A DNA stretch of 64,000 nucleotides from an uncultured Nitrosospira sp. (GTDB taxonomy: Bacteria; Nitrospirota; Nitrospiria; Nitrospirales; Nitrospiraceae): the NCBI GenBank assembly GCA_900696515.1, contig CAADGK010000019.1, forward strand, positions 1 to 64,000, written 5' to 3'. Shown here one piece after another: positions 38,672-48,078 of this stretch (within the stretch, counting starts at the first letter, position 1; every line of letters starts with the position of its first letter). Below the pieces are notes generated by a model. That model saw only the letters and a list, made by a program, of their open reading frames with translations, was not told the DNA's origin and searched no databases. The translations under genes and the position numbers were made by a program.

Positions 38672-39343
38672 ATGCGGGTACTTGTCCTTGAAGACGAAAC
38701 CAAAGTCGGTTGTTTCATCAAGCGGGCATTGGAAGAAGAAAGCTACGCCGTCGATCTCTGTGAAGACGGGGCGAAGGGGTTGGAGATGGCATTGGCGACC
38801 GATTATGACCTCCTGGTGGTCGATGTTATGTTACCGGGCATGTCCGGGTTGGATGTGCTCAAGAATATTCGTCGTGGACGGATCCAAACGCCGGTGCTGA
38901 TTCTGTCCGCTCAATCGCAGATCGATCAGAGAGTCAAAGGTCTGGATGCCGGTGCCGATGACTATCTCACGAAACCTTTTGCCATTGATGAGCTGTTGGC
39001 ACGGGTTCGTGCCTTACTGCGCCGTGGTGCAACGGAAAGTCCGGGAGTGCTCCAGGTCGACGACTTGTTGCTCAATCCGGCGACGCGTGAGGTGACACGA
39101 GGCGGGCAACGGATCGAGCTGACTCTGAAAGAGTATGCCTTGCTGGAATACCTGATGCGACATACCGGTCGGGTTCTCACCCGACCGATGATTTCCGAGC
39201 ACGTCTGGAATCAAGACTTTGATACGTTTACGAATGTCATCGACGTCTATGTGAACTATCTCCGGAACAAGATCGACCGAGGACGGACGAAGAAATTGAT
39301 CCATACCATCCGGGGAAGCGGATATATGCTGAAGGCCGACTAG
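38672..39343 (+). CDS. OmpR-family response regulator
   Basis: A 223-residue regulator with receiver aspartate D51 (DLLVVDVMLPG) and a winged-helix domain ending IRGSGYML. The ATG at 38672 follows TAGGAGTGGG. It precedes a histidine kinase and a DegP-type protease, a grouping often tied to envelope or metal stress (CusR/CpxR-like look). It is transcribed toward the kinase, 93 bp away. Target genes are likely the adjacent protease gene, but this is inference. Confidence 0.92.
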   Translation: MRVLVLEDETKVGCFIKRALEEESYAVDLCEDGAKGLEMALATDYDLLVVDVMLPGMSGLDVLKNIRRGRIQTPVLILSAQSQIDQRVKGLDAGADDYLTKPFAIDELLARVRALLRRGATESPGVLQVDDLLLNPATREVTRGGQRIELTLKEYALLEYLMRHTGRVLTRPMISEHVWNQDFDTFTNVIDVYVNYLRNKIDRGRTKKLIHTIRGSGYMLKAD

Positions 39344-39436
39344 CAGGATGCTGAGACATGCGGCTCCGGAGGTCCGACACCGGTACCAAGACTGCACCGC
39401 GAATCTCGTCCGCGTTCATCGGTCAGGAGGTCACTG

Positions 39437-40840
39437 ATGCCGCTACGTGTCCGGTTGACCCTCTGGTATGGGACCGTGCTTGCCCTGGTCTTGATCGTGT
39501 TCTCCATGGTTCTCTATGCCATTACGGCAAGAAATCTCCGCGACACCGTTGATGAATCATTAGAGGACACGGCAACGACGGCTGTACGCTTGCTCGAAAC
39601 GAACGGATTTCTTCCTCTGATCGATGAAGAGGTACTGCTCTCTCAATTTCCGGAGCTGACGCGAATCGATAAGTTCTTCCAGATCTTCAGCCCGTCCGGC
39701 ACCATCACGATTCGCTCTCCGAACATCAAACGCCACGAGGTTCCGCTGAGCCGGACGGCTCTCGACGCCGCGTTTGCCGGGCAGAGTATTTATGAGTCGG
39801 CCAAGTACCCGAAGGAGCCTCCCTTGCGGCTGATTTCCATGCCGATCATGTACCGAGGCAATCTGCTGTACATTGTGCAAGTTGGTACCTCGATGGAATC
39901 AGTCGGAGAGACGCTCCATCGATTCCTCGTCCTGGTTCTTGTGGCGATTCCAGTTGCATTGGCCGTGTCGCTCGCTGGTGGCTGGTTTCTGGCTGGGCGA
40001 GCGCTCCGCCCGGTCGATAGGATTACCCTGGCCGCGCAGCGGATTGCCGCGGGAGATCTCAGCCAGCGGCTCACTATACCTGGGGCTCACGATGAGATTG
40101 GACGTCTGGCGGCCACCTTCAACAACATGATCGGCCGGTTGGATGCGTCATTTCGCCAGATCCGTCAATTTACCAGCGACGCCTCCCATGAGTTAAGAAC
40201 CCCTCTGACCGTGATGAAGGGTGAAACAGATCTCGTGCTCAGGAAATCTCGTCCGCTCGAGGATTACAAGGCGGTGTTGGAGAGTAACCTCGAAGAGATT
40301 GATCGGATGACCCGCATTGTGGATGAACTCTTGTTTCTGTCCCGAGCCGATATGGGAGAGGTGAAGGTGGAGTCTGTGCCGGTGGCCCTGCAGCCCCTGG
40401 TGGAAGACGTCCATCGCCAGGCGAAGTTGCTCGGGCATGAACGAAATATCGAGGTGGTGCTGGGAACCATCATGCCGGTCACTGTCCAAGGGGATGATCT
40501 GCGGCTTCGCGAATTGCTGTTGAATCTGGTTGAGAATGCGATGAAGTACTCGAACCCTGGCGGCAAAGTTGAAATCACGTTGGTGAGAGACGGCCAGGAA
40601 GCGCGCCTTTCCATTACCGACCATGGTATCGGTATTGCCACGGCCGACCATAAGAAGATTTTCCAACGTTTCTTCCGCACGGATGTGGCGCGCGCCCATA
40701 CGAAAAAGGGCACAGGGCTTGGCCTTGCCATCTGTGCCTGGATTGCGGATCTCCATAAGGGACGGGTTGAGGTCAAGAGTGAGCTTGGTCAGGGATCAAC
40801 CTTCACCGTTGTGCTTCCGCTCATGAGGCTTCCAGCTTAG
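39437..40840 (+). CDS. Sensor histidine kinase
   Basis: A 467-residue kinase with two membrane helices (about 12-35 and 165-190), a HAMP domain, the phospho-acceptor H251 in DASHELRTPLT, an N-box (LLLNLVENAMKYS) and G-boxes (DHGIGIATAD, GTGLGLAI). The periplasmic sensor domain (about 40-160) is unassigned. It is paired with the regulator just upstream. Confidence 0.93.
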   Translation: MPLRVRLTLWYGTVLALVLIVFSMVLYAITARNLRDTVDESLEDTATTAVRLLETNGFLPLIDEEVLLSQFPELTRIDKFFQIFSPSGTITIRSPNIKRHEVPLSRTALDAAFAGQSIYESAKYPKEPPLRLISMPIMYRGNLLYIVQVGTSMESVGETLHRFLVLVLVAIPVALAVSLAGGWFLAGRALRPVDRITLAAQRIAAGDLSQRLTIPGAHDEIGRLAATFNNMIGRLDASFRQIRQFTSDASHELRTPLTVMKGETDLVLRKSRPLEDYKAVLESNLEEIDRMTRIVDELLFLSRADMGEVKVESVPVALQPLVEDVHRQAKLLGHERNIEVVLGTIMPVTVQGDDLRLRELLLNLVENAMKYSNPGGKVEITLVRDGQEARLSITDHGIGIATADHKKIFQRFFRTDVARAHTKKGTGLGLAICAWIADLHKGRVEVKSELGQGSTFTVVLPLMRLPA

Positions 40841-40968
40841 CCACGTTTAATCCTCGACTAATCTCCCTCTCATAACCGGTTGGTAGTTCTAGTACTCGAT
40901 CTCGAACAACAGGCTGCGCAGGGATCAGTTCTGAGCACGTGATCCTTAGCGTGATGAGGGAGGGAGTC

Positions 40969-42453
40969 ATGTCATCATATCCGCGTCGTCGCATCGGTTC
41001 TATTCTTGGTGTCGGTCTTGTCAGTGGAGCGTTGATCTGGGGCGGTCACTTACTCACCGTATCCTATGCATCCACTGCTCCGTCACAAGGCATCGCGTCT
41101 GCCGCGGGTGTCTCTCCGGCGACGGGTTTTACTGACGTGGCCAAGCGAGTTACTCCGGCGGTCGTGAACATTACAACGGTCATGACGGAGCAGGTGGCCG
41201 ACGGCTCCCCTGTCCCGGACGAGTTACAAGAACGAATGGAGGAATTCTTTGGGAAACCATTCGGCCCTCGTGGTCGGCGACCTGGGGACCCATTTGATCA
41301 TCGGGCGCCTCGGATAGGGCAAGGATCTGGTGTAATCATTTCGCCTGATGGCTATATTGTGACCAATAATCATGTGATTGCCCAGGCCCGTGAGGTCAAC
41401 GTCACGCTTCCCGACAAGCGGGAATTTCGAGGCAAGATTATCGGAGTGGATCCGAAGAGTGATCTTGCCGTGATTAAGATCAATGCCGGCCACCTTCCGA
41501 CCGTGACCTGGGGCGATGCGTCGAGTCTGCAGGTCGGTGAGTATGTCTTGGCGGTTGGCAACCCCTTCGGGCTGAATTCCACCGTGACACTTGGGATTGT
41601 GAGCGCGGTGGGACGTAGTCACATGGGCATCACGCAGTATGAGGACTTCATTCAGACCGATGCCGCAATCAACCCGGGCAACTCCGGAGGCGCGTTGGTG
41701 AATACCAACGGGGAGCTGGTTGGCATCAACACGGCGATCTTTTCCCAGTCCGGGGGGTACCAAGGCGTTGGCCTTGCGGTCTCGGCGACAATAGCGAAGC
41801 CCATCTATGAGAGCCTCATCAAAACCGGTAAGGTGGTCCGAGGGTATCTCGGGATTGGGCTTCAGGGATTGAACCATGATCTGGCCGCAGCATTCGGACT
41901 CAAGGATGCGAGAGGCGCGTTGATCAGTGATGTGAAAGCAGGGAGTCCTGCGAAGCAGGCTGGTCTCAAGCAGGGGGATGTGATCGTCAGCTATCAAGGT
42001 ACTTCCGTAGAAGATGGTGTCGCGTTACAACGACTCGTCACCAGGACCACCGTTGGTGCCAGAGTGACACTCAACGTCATTCGCGATGGACATGAACGTG
42101 AGTTGACCGTCAGGGTCGGTGAGCAGTCGGACGACTCCAAAGTTGCGAAGGTGCAGCACGAAGATTCCGACGCTGCGCTATCTGGCCTTGTGGTCGAGGA
42201 GCTAGGTCAAGATCGGGCAAGGCAGCTTGGATTCCAGGGAACACAGGGTGTTGTGGTGACAAGGGTTGATCCAGACAGCGGTGCCGAGAGGGCCGGTCTT
42301 TCTGCGGGCGACGTGATCCAAGAAATGAATCGGCGGCCGATCAAGTCAGTCAAAGATTTTGAAAAGGTCTCCGCAGACCTTAAGAAAGGAGCCAGCGCCC
42401 TGATTCTGATCAATCGGCGGGGGAATTCATTGTTCGTATCCGTCAAAGTGTAG
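40969..42453 (+). CDS. DegP/HtrA-type periplasmic serine protease
   Basis: A 494-residue envelope protease. A signal-like hydrophobic N-terminus is followed by the trypsin-like domain with the triad H135 (VTNNHVI), D165 (KSDLAVIK) and S239 (GNSGG). Two PDZ domains follow. It degrades or refolds misfolded envelope proteins. The ATG at 40969 follows GAGGGAGGGAG. It lies 128 bp after the kinase gene, so this two-component system probably controls it. Confidence 0.93.
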   Translation: MSSYPRRRIGSILGVGLVSGALIWGGHLLTVSYASTAPSQGIASAAGVSPATGFTDVAKRVTPAVVNITTVMTEQVADGSPVPDELQERMEEFFGKPFGPRGRRPGDPFDHRAPRIGQGSGVIISPDGYIVTNNHVIAQAREVNVTLPDKREFRGKIIGVDPKSDLAVIKINAGHLPTVTWGDASSLQVGEYVLAVGNPFGLNSTVTLGIVSAVGRSHMGITQYEDFIQTDAAINPGNSGGALVNTNGELVGINTAIFSQSGGYQGVGLAVSATIAKPIYESLIKTGKVVRGYLGIGLQGLNHDLAAAFGLKDARGALISDVKAGSPAKQAGLKQGDVIVSYQGTSVEDGVALQRLVTRTTVGARVTLNVIRDGHERELTVRVGEQSDDSKVAKVQHEDSDAALSGLVVEELGQDRARQLGFQGTQGVVVTRVDPDSGAERAGLSAGDVIQEMNRRPIKSVKDFEKVSADLKKGASALILINRRGNSLFVSVKV

Positions 42454-42528
42454 AATTGTGCTCGTTCGAAGGCCGAGGGAGGAGGCAACATCCTGCCTCT
42501 CTGTCCCCCGGTTCCAGTTCAAAACCGT

Positions 42529-43395
42529 TTAATCGAAGACCACGGTTTTTCTCCCGTACACCAGGACTCGGCGCTCAACATGACGACGAACAGCTCTTGC
42601 CAGCACGACTTCCTCAAGATCCCGCCCTTTCCGAACGAGATCCTCCACCGTATCCCGATGTCCCACGCGAATTACGTCTTGTTCGATGATCGGTCCTTCG
42701 TCCAGGTCTTGGGTCGCGTAATGGGCGGTCGCTCCAATGATTTTCACGCCACGGTCGTACGCCTGTCGGTAGGGATTGGCTCCGATAAAGGCCGGGAGGA
42801 ACGAATGGTGGATGTTGATGACGGGGCAGCCGACCTGAGCTAGAAAATCAGCGCTGAGGATCTGCATATAGCGAGCCATGACCACCAGCTCGACATGATG
42901 TTCCTTCAGCAGGGCTGCGACCTGTTGCTCCTGCTGCGGTTTGGTTTCCTTCGTGACGGGATAGACAGTATAGGGAATATTGAAAAGCTGAGCCCAGCCT
43001 GCGCAGGTTTCATGGTTCGAAATGATGATGGGAATGTCGATGTGCAGCTCGTCTCGACGGTGCCGCTGGAGAAGGTCGGCCAGACAGTGATCCTGTTTCG
43101 AGACCAGGAGCCCGACACGAGGCCGCTGGTTGGACGAATACACCTCGTAGTGCATCTCGTACACTTTCGCGATCGGCTCAAAGGCGGCCGGAATCTCGCC
43201 GGGGGGCAGCTGAAGCCCATCCGTGGTAAATTCCATTCTCATGAGAAACGCGTTTGTTTCTTCGTCAGTATGGTGGTCGGAGTCGAGAATATTGCCGCCG
43301 AAATCGTGAATGAACCCCGACACGCGTGCGACAATGCCTTTGCGGTCTTTGCAACGAATCAGGAGAACGATCGAGTCCTTTTTCCGTGCAGTCAT
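42529..43395 (-). CDS. purU: Formyltetrahydrofolate deformylase
   Basis: PurU hydrolyses 10-formyl-THF to THF and formate. A 288-residue protein with an N-terminal ACT regulatory domain (VLLIRCKDRKGIVARVSGF) and a C-terminal formyl-transferase-like domain with NIHHSFLPAFIGANPY and GATAHY. It is convergent with the protease gene. In its purine context it balances one-carbon pools. Confident on family. Confidence 0.92.
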   Translation of the reverse strand: MTARKKDSIVLLIRCKDRKGIVARVSGFIHDFGGNILDSDHHTDEETNAFLMRMEFTTDGLQLPPGEIPAAFEPIAKVYEMHYEVYSSNQRPRVGLLVSKQDHCLADLLQRHRRDELHIDIPIIISNHETCAGWAQLFNIPYTVYPVTKETKPQQEQQVAALLKEHHVELVVMARYMQILSADFLAQVGCPVINIHHSFLPAFIGANPYRQAYDRGVKIIGATAHYATQDLDEGPIIEQDVIRVGHRDTVEDLVRKGRDLEEVVLARAVRRHVERRVLVYGRKTVVFD

Positions 43396-43458
43396 GGGTG
43401 TGTACTCCTTCTGGAGTCGTGACGATCAGTGTAGGAGAGAGGTAGCAAGGTGCCGTAC

Positions 43459-44901
43459 TCAGTGAGCCGTTGTGGTGACGATGTGTCCGACGAGGTCGAA
43501 TCCCGCCGCGTCGGTGATCTCGACTCTATAGAAGTCACCGGGTTCCGGAGCTGCCACCTTGGACCCAGCGTTGGGTGAGTCCTCATCGACGTAGACGACG
43601 CCGTCGATTTCAGGTGCAAGCCCTTCGTGACGCCCTTCGAGGACACCCTCCGTCTCTTCGGATCGCCCGTCAATCAGGACATCGAGAATCGAGCCGATCT
43701 TCGACGTCCCCTTTGACGCGGCAATCGTTTCCTGGATAGCGAGGATTGCATTGCGGCGGTCATCCATCACGTCCCGCTCGACTTTGTCGTCTAACTGAGC
43801 TGCCGGAGTGCCTTCTTCATCCGAGTATACAAACACCGCGACTCGGTCGAACTCAGCCTGTTCCACATAGTCCCGCAGCTCGGTGAAGGCAGCATCGGTC
43901 TCTCCTGGGAAGCCGACGATGAAGGCCGTCCGGAACGTGACCCGGTGAATGCGTGTGCGGATGCGATCCACAAGACTCTCGATGGCAGCTCGATTACCCA
44001 GTCGATGCATGCGGGTGAGCATCCGGTCATTGATATGCTGGAGCGGCATATCGATATACTTGACCATCTTTTCTTCCCCTGCATACAGGTCAAGGAGATC
44101 ATCCGTGATCTGTTGAGGATAGAGGTAAAACGGCCGGATCCAGCGCAGGCCATCCACCTTGACCAATTCACGAAGGAGTAAAACGAGGCCTTGGCGAATG
44201 CCGAGATCGACTCCGTAGTTGATCGTGTCTTGAGAAATGAGGTTGATCTCTTTAACCCCTTCGGCGGCGAGCCGGCGTGCTTCTGCCACGATAGATTCTA
44301 CAGGTCGGCTGCGTTGTTTCCCGCGCATCAATGGGATCGCGCAGAACGTACAGTTGCGATTGCAGCCTTCAGCGATTTTCACATAGGCACTGTGTTGTGC
44401 GCCGAGTCTCAACCGAGGGGCTAACTCATCGTAGAGATAGGGAGGCTGACTGATCCAGAGGCGCTGGTGCCGCTTCTTCGATGCCAACAAATCTCGGCAG
44501 ATCTCGGCGATCTTGCCGAATTCACCGGTACCGACCACGCCGTCTAATTCCGGTAACTCTTTCAATAAGTCTCCCTGATACCGCTGGGCCAAGCAACCGG
44601 CTGCGATCAGGACGCGACAAGCTCCTGTTTTCTTCAGATGGCCATGTTCGAGGATCGTGTTGATCGACTCCTGTTTCGCTTCCTCGATGAAGCCGCAGGT
44701 ATTGACGATGACCACTTCGGCTTGTTTTGGGTCGCCGGTGAGTTGAAAGCCTTCCGTCACCAATGTCCCGAGCATGATCTCGGAATCGACCTGATTCTTG
44801 GAGCAGCCAAGATTGACGAAACCGATGGTCGTTGCCGATTGGTTGACGCGAGCGGTTTTGGTGGAACGCACCCGTTTTGGAATGATCAACGGTTGTGACA
44901 T
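43459..44901 (-). CDS. rimO: Ribosomal protein S12 methylthiotransferase RimO
   Basis: A radical-SAM enzyme that methylthiolates Asp89 of S12. The protein has three parts: the MTTase N-terminal domain with cysteines around SKNQVDSE, the radical-SAM CxxxCxxC motif in CNRNCTFCAIP, and a C-terminal TRAM-like domain. The length (480 aa) is slightly above average, from an N-terminal extension. It starts at ATG 44901. RimO and MiaB are similar; the sequence fits RimO better, by the N-terminal pattern. Confidence 0.88.
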   Translation of the reverse strand: MSQPLIIPKRVRSTKTARVNQSATTIGFVNLGCSKNQVDSEIMLGTLVTEGFQLTGDPKQAEVVIVNTCGFIEEAKQESINTILEHGHLKKTGACRVLIAAGCLAQRYQGDLLKELPELDGVVGTGEFGKIAEICRDLLASKKRHQRLWISQPPYLYDELAPRLRLGAQHSAYVKIAEGCNRNCTFCAIPLMRGKQRSRPVESIVAEARRLAAEGVKEINLISQDTINYGVDLGIRQGLVLLLRELVKVDGLRWIRPFYLYPQQITDDLLDLYAGEEKMVKYIDMPLQHINDRMLTRMHRLGNRAAIESLVDRIRTRIHRVTFRTAFIVGFPGETDAAFTELRDYVEQAEFDRVAVFVYSDEEGTPAAQLDDKVERDVMDDRRNAILAIQETIAASKGTSKIGSILDVLIDGRSEETEGVLEGRHEGLAPEIDGVVYVDEDSPNAGSKVAAPEPGDFYRVEITDAAGFDLVGHIVTTTAH

Positions 44902-44983
44902 GTCGGGCAGTCTACGGGAGGGTGAAAAAGGCTGTCAATGAGCCCCTTGCGGAAGGCCGCGCAATTCCCCTAGAGTGCCCATC

Positions 44984-45520
44984 ATGATTCGCACGTTTCA
45001 AGGCATCAAACCCACGGTTCCGAAGTCCTGTTTTATCGAAACGACGGCGGTTGTGATTGGTGACGTCGTTCTGGGGGAAGAGTGCAGTGTCTGGTTCAAT
45101 GCTGTGATCAGAGGTGATGTACATTATATTCGGATGGGGGATCGGACCAATGTCCAAGATCTCTGCATGTTGCATGTGACGCATGACACCCACCCCCTGA
45201 TCATTGGTAATGATGTGACGATTGGTCACAACGTGGTGTTGCATGGCTGTACGATTCAGGATCGCGTGCTGGTTGGTATGGGTGCCATCATCATGGATGG
45301 GGCCGTGATCGGGGAAGATTCAGTGGTGGGGGCCGGAGCCCTGGTTGTGGAAGGAACGATCGTGCCGCCGAAGAGTCTCATTTTCGGGTCACCTGCGAAG
45401 GTCAAGCGGCCGGTTACCGAGAAAGAATTAGCCTGGATCAAGGAATCAGCAGGAAACTATGTGCGATATGCCAGGCAGTACATTGGTGATCCAGCCAAGA
45501 AAACCGGGTTTGAACTCTGA
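44984..45520 (+). CDS. Gamma carbonic anhydrase-like hexapeptide protein
   Basis: A 178-residue left-handed beta-helix protein. Zinc-binding histidines are H64, H82 and H87 in the typical spacing (MLHVTHD, IGHNVVLH). Such proteins (PaaY/YrdA group) include gamma carbonic anhydrases and enzymes with thioesterase-like roles. I chose ATG 44984; a GTG at 44975 is also in frame. It is divergent from rimO, 82 bp away. Confidence 0.85.
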   Translation: MIRTFQGIKPTVPKSCFIETTAVVIGDVVLGEECSVWFNAVIRGDVHYIRMGDRTNVQDLCMLHVTHDTHPLIIGNDVTIGHNVVLHGCTIQDRVLVGMGAIIMDGAVIGEDSVVGAGALVVEGTIVPPKSLIFGSPAKVKRPVTEKELAWIKESAGNYVRYARQYIGDPAKKTGFEL

Positions 45521-45562
45521 TTGATCTCGTCCTCAACCCTTTTACCCCTCCCTGCTTACTTT

Positions 45563-46252
45563 TCACCCAAGCTTTATAAAACAGATCGGATCTCCCACGA
45601 GTGCGGTGGGATAGTGTATTCGAGATACGCGATACGGCACCTTATGCCGATGGCACCAGTCTGCAATCCAGACTACTTCTTCTGTTGACGTCGTTATCAG
45701 ACATGGGATTGTCAATTTCGCCAGACATCGATTAACGATCGTCTGAACAATCCGCCGTTCTTTCTGAAACTCAATAGGATTGAACGTCACCGGATTCGCC
45801 TGGCCGTACGACAGCGGGGAGAGGTGAGGAAACCGTTCTGGATCGTTCAGGACGCTGACCATCCAGAGATGATCGAACCGGCCTTGCGCTGATGCGGCAT
45901 CGCGAGCCAGGAAGCACACCGGCAGGTCACGGCACGCGCGGTTCAGCACAACCACCTCTGCTTGCCGGAGGTTATAGGGCTCAACTTGTCGCTCACGGTC
46001 GACGGCTTCCGCGATCAGCACCGGCAGCTCCGCTACGCCAGCGCCGATGTAGAGGCTTCGACCGTCACGCGGCAACCTCGGGACGAGAGCCTCAGCCACC
46101 TTGGTGCCTAATCGCCGGCAGGGTTCCCGCTTCACCTGCCAGAATTCATCACCGCCTTCGTAGCAGTAGACGGACTCCAGGCGCTTGTAATCAAGGTGGG
46201 CAAAGACGTTGGCGATCGTCTGTCGAGTTGAAGGAGAAAGTCGTATTCTCAT
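45563..46252 (-). CDS. Putative SAM-dependent methyltransferase-like hypothetical protein
   Basis: A 229-residue protein. SLYIGAGVAELPVLIAEAV (about 90-108) resembles motif I of SAM-dependent methyltransferases (GxGxxExP). The remainder is not recognised. It overlaps the M28 peptidase gene by 4 bp (ATGA), so coupled translation is likely. Weak evidence for the enzyme class. Confidence 0.5.
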   Translation of the reverse strand: MRIRLSPSTRQTIANVFAHLDYKRLESVYCYEGGDEFWQVKREPCRRLGTKVAEALVPRLPRDGRSLYIGAGVAELPVLIAEAVDRERQVEPYNLRQAEVVVLNRACRDLPVCFLARDAASAQGRFDHLWMVSVLNDPERFPHLSPLSYGQANPVTFNPIEFQKERRIVQTIVNRCLAKLTIPCLITTSTEEVVWIADWCHRHKVPYRVSRIHYPTALVGDPICFIKLG

Positions 46253-47109
46253 GGGTGACCGGCTAACTCAACGACGGTGGCTGTGAGGCCGGTGGCAACA
46301 GCAGCAATGAAGTCGAGATTCAAAGTCTCAACCGTATCGGTCGGTCGATGGTATTGGGGGTTACGGAAGTTAGCAGTATCCGTGAGCATAACAGCGGGGA
46401 ACCCTTGTTCCCAGAATGAGGTGTGGTCGCTCCGTCTGGTGTCCGGGAGCTTTTCGCCGTTTCCCGGCACGATCAGCGGAACAATGGGAAGGTGCGGCTT
46501 CATGGCTTGGGCAACAGCACCGGTCAGATGGTGAGACCGTTCGTTACCGATGACGGCAAGAAAATTTCCCGTTGTGGGTACTGCGATCGGGACACCAGTC
46601 GGGATTTTCTGTGAATTGGGTAGATGGCTCGCATAGCCGACACATTCCAGCACGATGGCTCCTTGGATAGTTTCACCATTCTTTCGTAAGAGAGAGGTGT
46701 AGGCCTGGCTCCCAAGAAGGTTTTCTTCTTCCAGGTTAAAGGCAATGAAACGGATCGGTCTGGCCAATGTCATAGTTCTCACCTGACGAGCCACCTGGAG
46801 CATCACGGCGAGCGCGCTGGCATTATCGTCGGCGCCGGGAGATCCTTCAACGGTATCGAAGTGCGCGGCGATAATCAGGGGTGTTGTAGATTGGGATGAT
46901 CTCTTTTCAGGACGTACTGTTCCGATCACATTGTGGAACGTGTTCCCCAAGGCAAGAAAAGGTTGCGTGGTTACGGACAGTTTTGCTTCAGAGAAACAAT
47001 GGTGCAGGTAGGATTCCGTCTGTCGTAAGCGGTTCGGTGAGGTGATGGGATGGCGTTCCCCCACCAGGACCTGAAGATCTTCCCTGAGACGATTGTGATC
47101 GATGGGCAC
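46249..47109 (-). CDS. M28-family metallopeptidase
   Basis: A 286-residue aminopeptidase-like protein. Two-zinc ligands are visible: H83 in AAHFDTVEGS, D94 or D95 in PGADDNASA, and E128/E129 in NLEEENLLGS. No signal peptide is seen, so it is probably cytoplasmic. It lies 27 bp after argB and is coupled to the next gene by ATGA. Substrate unknown; amino-acid release or modified peptides are options. Confidence 0.85.
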   Translation of the reverse strand: MPIDHNRLREDLQVLVGERHPITSPNRLRQTESYLHHCFSEAKLSVTTQPFLALGNTFHNVIGTVRPEKRSSQSTTPLIIAAHFDTVEGSPGADDNASALAVMLQVARQVRTMTLARPIRFIAFNLEEENLLGSQAYTSLLRKNGETIQGAIVLECVGYASHLPNSQKIPTGVPIAVPTTGNFLAVIGNERSHHLTGAVAQAMKPHLPIVPLIVPGNGEKLPDTRRSDHTSFWEQGFPAVMLTDTANFRNPQYHRPTDTVETLNLDFIAAVATGLTATVVELAGHP

Positions 47110-47136
47110 AGAACTGGTTTTCCAGCTACAAGGGGG

Positions 47137-48033
47137 TCAGGTCACGATTTCCGTGCCGATACCCTTCCTCGTGAAGATTTCAAGGAGGACAGCATGCGGA
47201 ATACGCCCATCAATGATATGAGCTTTTCCAACCCCATCACCCAAGGCATCCAAGCAGGCATGGACTTTGGGGATCATCCCCTCTGTAATCGTCCCCTTCT
47301 TCATCATCCGCTGCACATCTTTGCGGGATACAGTCGAGAGGTGGCGCCCGTTGGCGTCGCGAATGCCTTTAATATCGGTCATCATCAGGAGTTTTTCCGC
47401 CCGCAACGCACCGGCTATGGCTCCAGCGACAAGATCGGCGTTAATGTTGTAGGTATTGCCCTCGCGATCTGTGCCGATGGGTGCGATAATCGGGATGTAG
47501 TGATCCTCTTGGAGGTTACGTAACAGGCCCGGATCGACCTTTTCGATATCCCCTACCAGTCCAAAATCGCCTTTCGCATCTTCTTCATCCAGGTCGCGAT
47601 CGAGGCTTTCCGCCCAGGCTTTGGCTGTCAGCGGTTTGCTGAGGATGAGTCCTCCGTCCTTTCCGCTCAAGCCCACAGCGCTGCCTCCATGCCGGGTGAT
47701 CAGGTCCGTGAGTTCCATGTTGATTTTCCCGGCCAGGACCATCTCCACAATTTCCATCGTGGCGGCGTCGGTAATCCGGACCCCATGGCGGAACTTCGCT
47801 TGAATGCCCAGTCGATCCAGCATCTTGTCGATTTGAGGCCCGCCACCGTGAATGATGACCGGATTGATACCGACATACTTCAACAGGACGACATCTTGCG
47901 CGAACCGCTCTTTGAGCGACGCGTCCGTCATCGCGTGGCCGCCGTATTTCACGACCACGGTTTTGCCACGGAACGTCCGGATGTATGGCAAGGCTTCGAT
48001 CAAGACATCGGCTTTTTTAATGAGTTTATTCAT
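47137..48033 (-). CDS. argB: N-acetylglutamate kinase
   Basis: ArgB phosphorylates N-acetylglutamate, the second step of arginine synthesis. The nucleotide and substrate motifs VVVKYGGHAM and IHGGGPQID are present, and the length is typical (298 aa). The C-terminal GMIPKVHACLDAL region is characteristic. It follows hslU by 45 bp on the same strand, probably co-transcribed. Confidence 0.95.
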   Translation of the reverse strand: MNKLIKKADVLIEALPYIRTFRGKTVVVKYGGHAMTDASLKERFAQDVVLLKYVGINPVIIHGGGPQIDKMLDRLGIQAKFRHGVRITDAATMEIVEMVLAGKINMELTDLITRHGGSAVGLSGKDGGLILSKPLTAKAWAESLDRDLDEEDAKGDFGLVGDIEKVDPGLLRNLQEDHYIPIIAPIGTDREGNTYNINADLVAGAIAGALRAEKLLMMTDIKGIRDANGRHLSTVSRKDVQRMMKKGTITEGMIPKVHACLDALGDGVGKAHIIDGRIPHAVLLEIFTRKGIGTEIVT

Positions 48034-48078
48034 GTCTTACTCCCGTTGCGAAAAACGCGCGACTCGCGCAAGTCTCGC